DNA of 7,110 nt, from NCBI GenBank assembly GCA_947176115.1, contig CAMWPK010000075.1, positions 1-7,110 on the forward strand, read 5' to 3'. The position numbers were made by a program, and so were the translations under genes. Origin of the DNA: an uncultured Clostridia bacterium (GTDB taxonomy: Bacteria > Bacillota > Clostridia > Christensenellales > UBA3700). Below the pieces are notes generated by a model. That model searched no databases and was not told the DNA's origin. It saw nothing but the letters and a program-made list of their open reading frames with translations. Numbering within the stretch: position 1 is the stretch's first letter; the number at the start of each line of letters is the position of its first letter. Shown in pieces: positions 5,144 through 7,110 of this stretch.

Positions 5144-6802
5144 TTACATTATTATTTCATCTATGCTTTGTCCTGCCGGTATCATAGGCAATACCTTTTC
5201 ATCTCTGTCAATGACGGCTTCGATTATGCAGGGCTTGCCTGACTTGTACGCTTGGCTCAAAGCAATTTTGAACTCCTCAAGCGTGGTAGCTCTGTATCCA
5301 TTTCCGCCAAAAGCCTCGGCAAGTTTGACATAGTCGGTAGCCCTGTCAAGCGTGGTTTGGGAATATCTCTTGCCGTAGAATTGCGTCTGCCATTGACGAA
5401 CCATACCAAGAACGTTGTTGTTGATAACTACGCTGACGATTGGCAAACCGTAACTTACGCTGGTACACAACTCGTTGAGGTTCATATGGAAAGAACCGTC
5501 GCCCGTTACGTGCGCAACCTTTCTGCTTGGGAATGCCGTCTGAGCTCCTATCGACGCGCCGTAACCGTAACCCATTGTGCCAAGTCCGCCCGACGTGAGG
5601 AAACTTCTGCACTTGGTGCGCTTGGAATATTGAGCCGCCCACATTTGGTGTTGACCTACGTCTGTGACGATAATTCCGTCCTCGCCTATCTCGTCGGATA
5701 TTGCCTGTATAATCTGATGCGGTCTTAACACGCCGTCCTTGTCCTTAGGCTGATAATCGTATTTTTTCCACTCGGCAATTTGCGCAAGCCACTCGTCGTG
5801 CTTTGCCTTTTTAACAAGCGGTAGCAACTGCGTCAATACTTCTTTTACGTCGCCTATAACGCTCAAATCGCTAGAAACGTTTTTGTTGATTTCCGCAGCG
5901 TCAATATCTATATGTATAACCTTTGCTTCACGGATAAACTTCTCCTTTGCCGTGGCAACTCTGTCGGAAAATCTTGTGCCGATAGCAATTACAAGGTCGC
6001 TTCCCGCAATAGTTCTGCCTGCCGACATAGAGCCGTGCATACCAATAAGTCCAAGATTGAGTTTCTCTCCCCAACCCAGTACTCCTGCAGCCATAAGCGT
6101 GTGAGTAGCAGGTATCTGCGCCTTTTGCATAAGCTCTAAAAGTTCTTTTTCACCTTGAGATATTAGTACGCCACCGCCGAAAAGTATCGCCGGTCTTTTT
6201 GCGTTGTTGATAAGTTTGGCTGTTTCTTCAATTACGCTTTTGTCAGCCTTGACGTATTCGTCTGCTTCAATTTTAGGCATAGGCGTGAATTCGCATACGT
6301 TGGACGTGACGTCCTTGGGAATATCTACGAGTACCGGACCAGGTCTTCCGCTTTGCGCAATTCTAAAAGCCTCTCTCATTACGTCGTGAAGTTCTTCAAC
6401 GTTGCGTACAACAAAGTTGTGTTTTGTAATAGGCATAGTTATGCCCGCAATATACACTTCTTGGAATGAGTCAAGACCAATGAGCGAAGTGCCTACGTTG
6501 CCCGTAATAGCTACCATTGGCACACTGTCCATAAATGCAGTGGCAATACCCGTGATAAGGTTGGTTGCTCCCGGACCGGAAGTAGCGAGAACTACGCCGA
6601 CTTTGCCCGTAGCTCTTGCGTAGCCGTCAGCAGCGTGCGACGCGCCTTGCTCGTGAGCGGTAAGAACGTGCTTGAGCTTGTCCTGATAGGAATACAAAGC
6701 GTCGTATATGTTAAGAACCGAACCGCCCGGATAACCAAAAATGGTATCAACTCCCTGCTCTAATAATGACTCTATTAAGATTTGTGAACCGTTTAACTTC
6801 AT
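5144..6802 (-). CDS. ilvB: Acetohydroxyacid synthase (acetolactate synthase) large, catalytic subunit
   Basis: This 552-residue ThDP enzyme condenses pyruvate with a second pyruvate or with 2-oxobutyrate, the first common step of valine and isoleucine synthesis. It has the usual three domains. The N-terminal pyrimidine-binding domain has catalytic Glu51 in AHEQGASHAADGYAR (49-63). The central FAD-binding domain has GTRFSDR (275-281). The C-terminal ThDP-binding domain has GDGSFHMNLNEL (434-445) through NNN (461-463). MVRQWQTQFYG (467-477, Trp471) is the biosynthetic AHAS signature and argues against the FAD-free catabolic AlsS type. The ATG at 6802 is chosen because GGAG stands 5 nt upstream; the in-frame GTG at 6808 overlaps that site. 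Biosynthetic AHAS normally works with a small regulatory subunit, but no ilvN lies between this gene and ilvC. A good promoter is found immediately upstream. Confidence 0.96.
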   Translation of the reverse strand: MKLNGSQILIESLLEQGVDTIFGYPGGSVLNIYDALYSYQDKLKHVLTAHEQGASHAADGYARATGKVGVVLATSGPGATNLITGIATAFMDSVPMVAITGNVGTSLIGLDSFQEVYIAGITMPITKHNFVVRNVEELHDVMREAFRIAQSGRPGPVLVDIPKDVTSNVCEFTPMPKIEADEYVKADKSVIEETAKLINNAKRPAILFGGGVLISQGEKELLELMQKAQIPATHTLMAAGVLGWGEKLNLGLIGMHGSMSAGRTIAGSDLVIAIGTRFSDRVATAKEKFIREAKVIHIDIDAAEINKNVSSDLSVIGDVKEVLTQLLPLVKKAKHDEWLAQIAEWKKYDYQPKDKDGVLRPHQIIQAISDEIGEDGIIVTDVGQHQMWAAQYSKRTKCRSFLTSGGLGTMGYGYGASIGAQTAFPSRKVAHVTGDGSFHMNLNELCTSVSYGLPIVSVVINNNVLGMVRQWQTQFYGKRYSQTTLDRATDYVKLAEAFGGNGYRATTLEEFKIALSQAYKSGKPCIIEAVIDRDEKVLPMIPAGQSIDEIIM

Positions 6803-6807
6803 AATCA

Positions 6808-6811
6808 CTCC
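6808..6811 (-). promoter_or_regulatory. ilvB ribosome binding site
   Basis: On the minus strand GGAG is followed by TGATT and ATG (6802). Because the G of the possible GTG start (6808) is part of this site, ATG 6802 is the functional start. Confidence 0.75.
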
Positions 6812-6834
6812 GTGAAGTATTGTATCAATAATTT

Positions 6835-6863
6835 ATGTTATTACATTTTGACTTAATTGTCAA
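6835..6863 (-). promoter_or_regulatory. Sigma-A type promoter of ilvB
   Basis: A perfect -35 TTGACA (6863-6858) is separated by exactly 17 nt from TAACAT (6840-6835), a 4/6 match to the -10 consensus. Transcription would begin near 6828, leaving a leader of only about 26 nt before the ilvB ATG. That is too short for a T-box, a leader peptide or an attenuator, so control would have to act at initiation unless a second promoter exists farther upstream. Confidence 0.7.
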
Positions 6864-6989
6864 GCGTTTGGTATCAGTAGAGATTTCTTGACTTGTAGCA
6901 AAATACCGAAAATATCTCTTTACCTTAAACTTGGATTTGCCAATTGCTACTCGCTTGTCTTGCTTGCTTAGTGACCAATTACAAATCTA
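6864..6989. other. Non-coding stretch between the ilvB promoter and palindrome B
   Basis: No gene is seen. Immediately upstream of the -35 box is an interrupted inverted repeat: GGTA (6870-6873) with TACC (6921-6924), and AGAGAT (6879-6884) with ATCTCT (6914-6919). An outer pair, CAAGCG (6861) with CGCTTG (6951), could be added. These could be regulator half-sites, but the spacings are irregular and chance is possible. AAAATACCGAAAATA (6900-6914) resembles a CodY box only weakly. No T-box motif is visible. Confidence 0.3.
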
Positions 6990-7110
6990 GTTCGGCGAGA
7001 AGAAAGATAGGCAAATATTAAATAGCGAATTTTTCGTCAAGATGATGCTTGGCGGGAGTCGTCGTACTAGCCGTACGTCGGCTATCGCAAAGTATTAGAT
7101 TGGCGGAAAA
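6990..7110 (+). repeat. Long imperfect palindrome, copy B (cut by the window edge)
   Basis: It starts GTTCGGCGAGAAGAAAGATA (6990-7009) and matches copy A throughout at roughly 78% by hand count. The centre GTCGTACTAGCCGTACGTC lies at 7061-7079 and starts at position 72 of the element. The visible part of the right arm (7076-7110, ending GGCGGAAAA) pairs with the left arm. By comparison with A the element should end about 40 nt past the window with sequence complementary to its start. It lies upstream of the ilvB promoter. Confidence 0.85.

Noticed and set aside
5144..6802. Catabolic acetolactate synthase (AlsS) instead of IlvB
   Set aside because: The RFSDR motif in the FAD domain, the MVRQWQ segment and the ilvCD neighbours fit the biosynthetic FAD-containing enzyme.
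6803..6808. GTG start for ilvB at 6808, two codons upstream of the ATG
   Set aside because: The GTG overlaps the GGAG ribosome site, which is correctly spaced for the ATG at 6802.
6900..6914. CodY-like box AAAATACCGAAAATA upstream of ilvB
   Set aside because: About five mismatches to the consensus in AT-rich DNA are not enough to support a call.

Overview
The window reads as chromosomal DNA of a Gram-positive, low-to-middle GC bacterium, most likely a member of the Clostridia/Bacillota. The reasons are strong GGAGG-type ribosome binding sites, a textbook TTGACA promoter, and clostridial-looking branched-chain amino acid enzymes. The genus cannot be named from the sequence alone.

Almost all of the coding sequence is one gene set on the minus strand, in transcription order ilvB (acetohydroxyacid synthase large subunit), ilvC (ketol-acid reductoisomerase), ilvD (dihydroxyacid dehydratase), ilvA (threonine ammonia-lyase with an ACT domain) and ridA (enamine/imine deaminase). 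IlvA makes 2-oxobutyrate from threonine. IlvB, IlvC and IlvD then convert pyruvate, or pyruvate plus 2-oxobutyrate, to the 2-oxo acids of valine and isoleucine. RidA clears the reactive enamine released by IlvA-type enzymes. No AHAS regulatory subunit (ilvN), transaminase or leu gene is present. A good promoter lies just upstream of ilvB, and a second candidate promoter with a 5'-terminal RNA hairpin lies upstream of ilvD. The set ends near a bidirectional terminator at 40-67, facing the last codons of a plus-strand gene that enters from the left edge.

The unusual part is in the gaps. The ilvC-ilvD gap, the ilvD-ilvA gap and the region upstream of ilvB each carry a copy of an approximately 160-bp imperfect palindrome (3917-4078, 1841-2001, and 6990 to the window edge). 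All three share a near-identical 19-bp centre at the same offset from the left end. Each would fold into one very long hairpin. The arm differences are mostly G-T pairs that can wobble only in plus-strand RNA, antisense to the operon. In both intra-operon gaps the palindrome abuts the stop codon of the upstream gene and is followed, in the direction of transcription, by a second shared repeat of about 70-76 bp. No transposase or other mobile-element protein is seen here, so these look like non-autonomous repeats or RNA-encoding elements, comparable in size and placement to ERIC or Correia repeats but not recognised as either.
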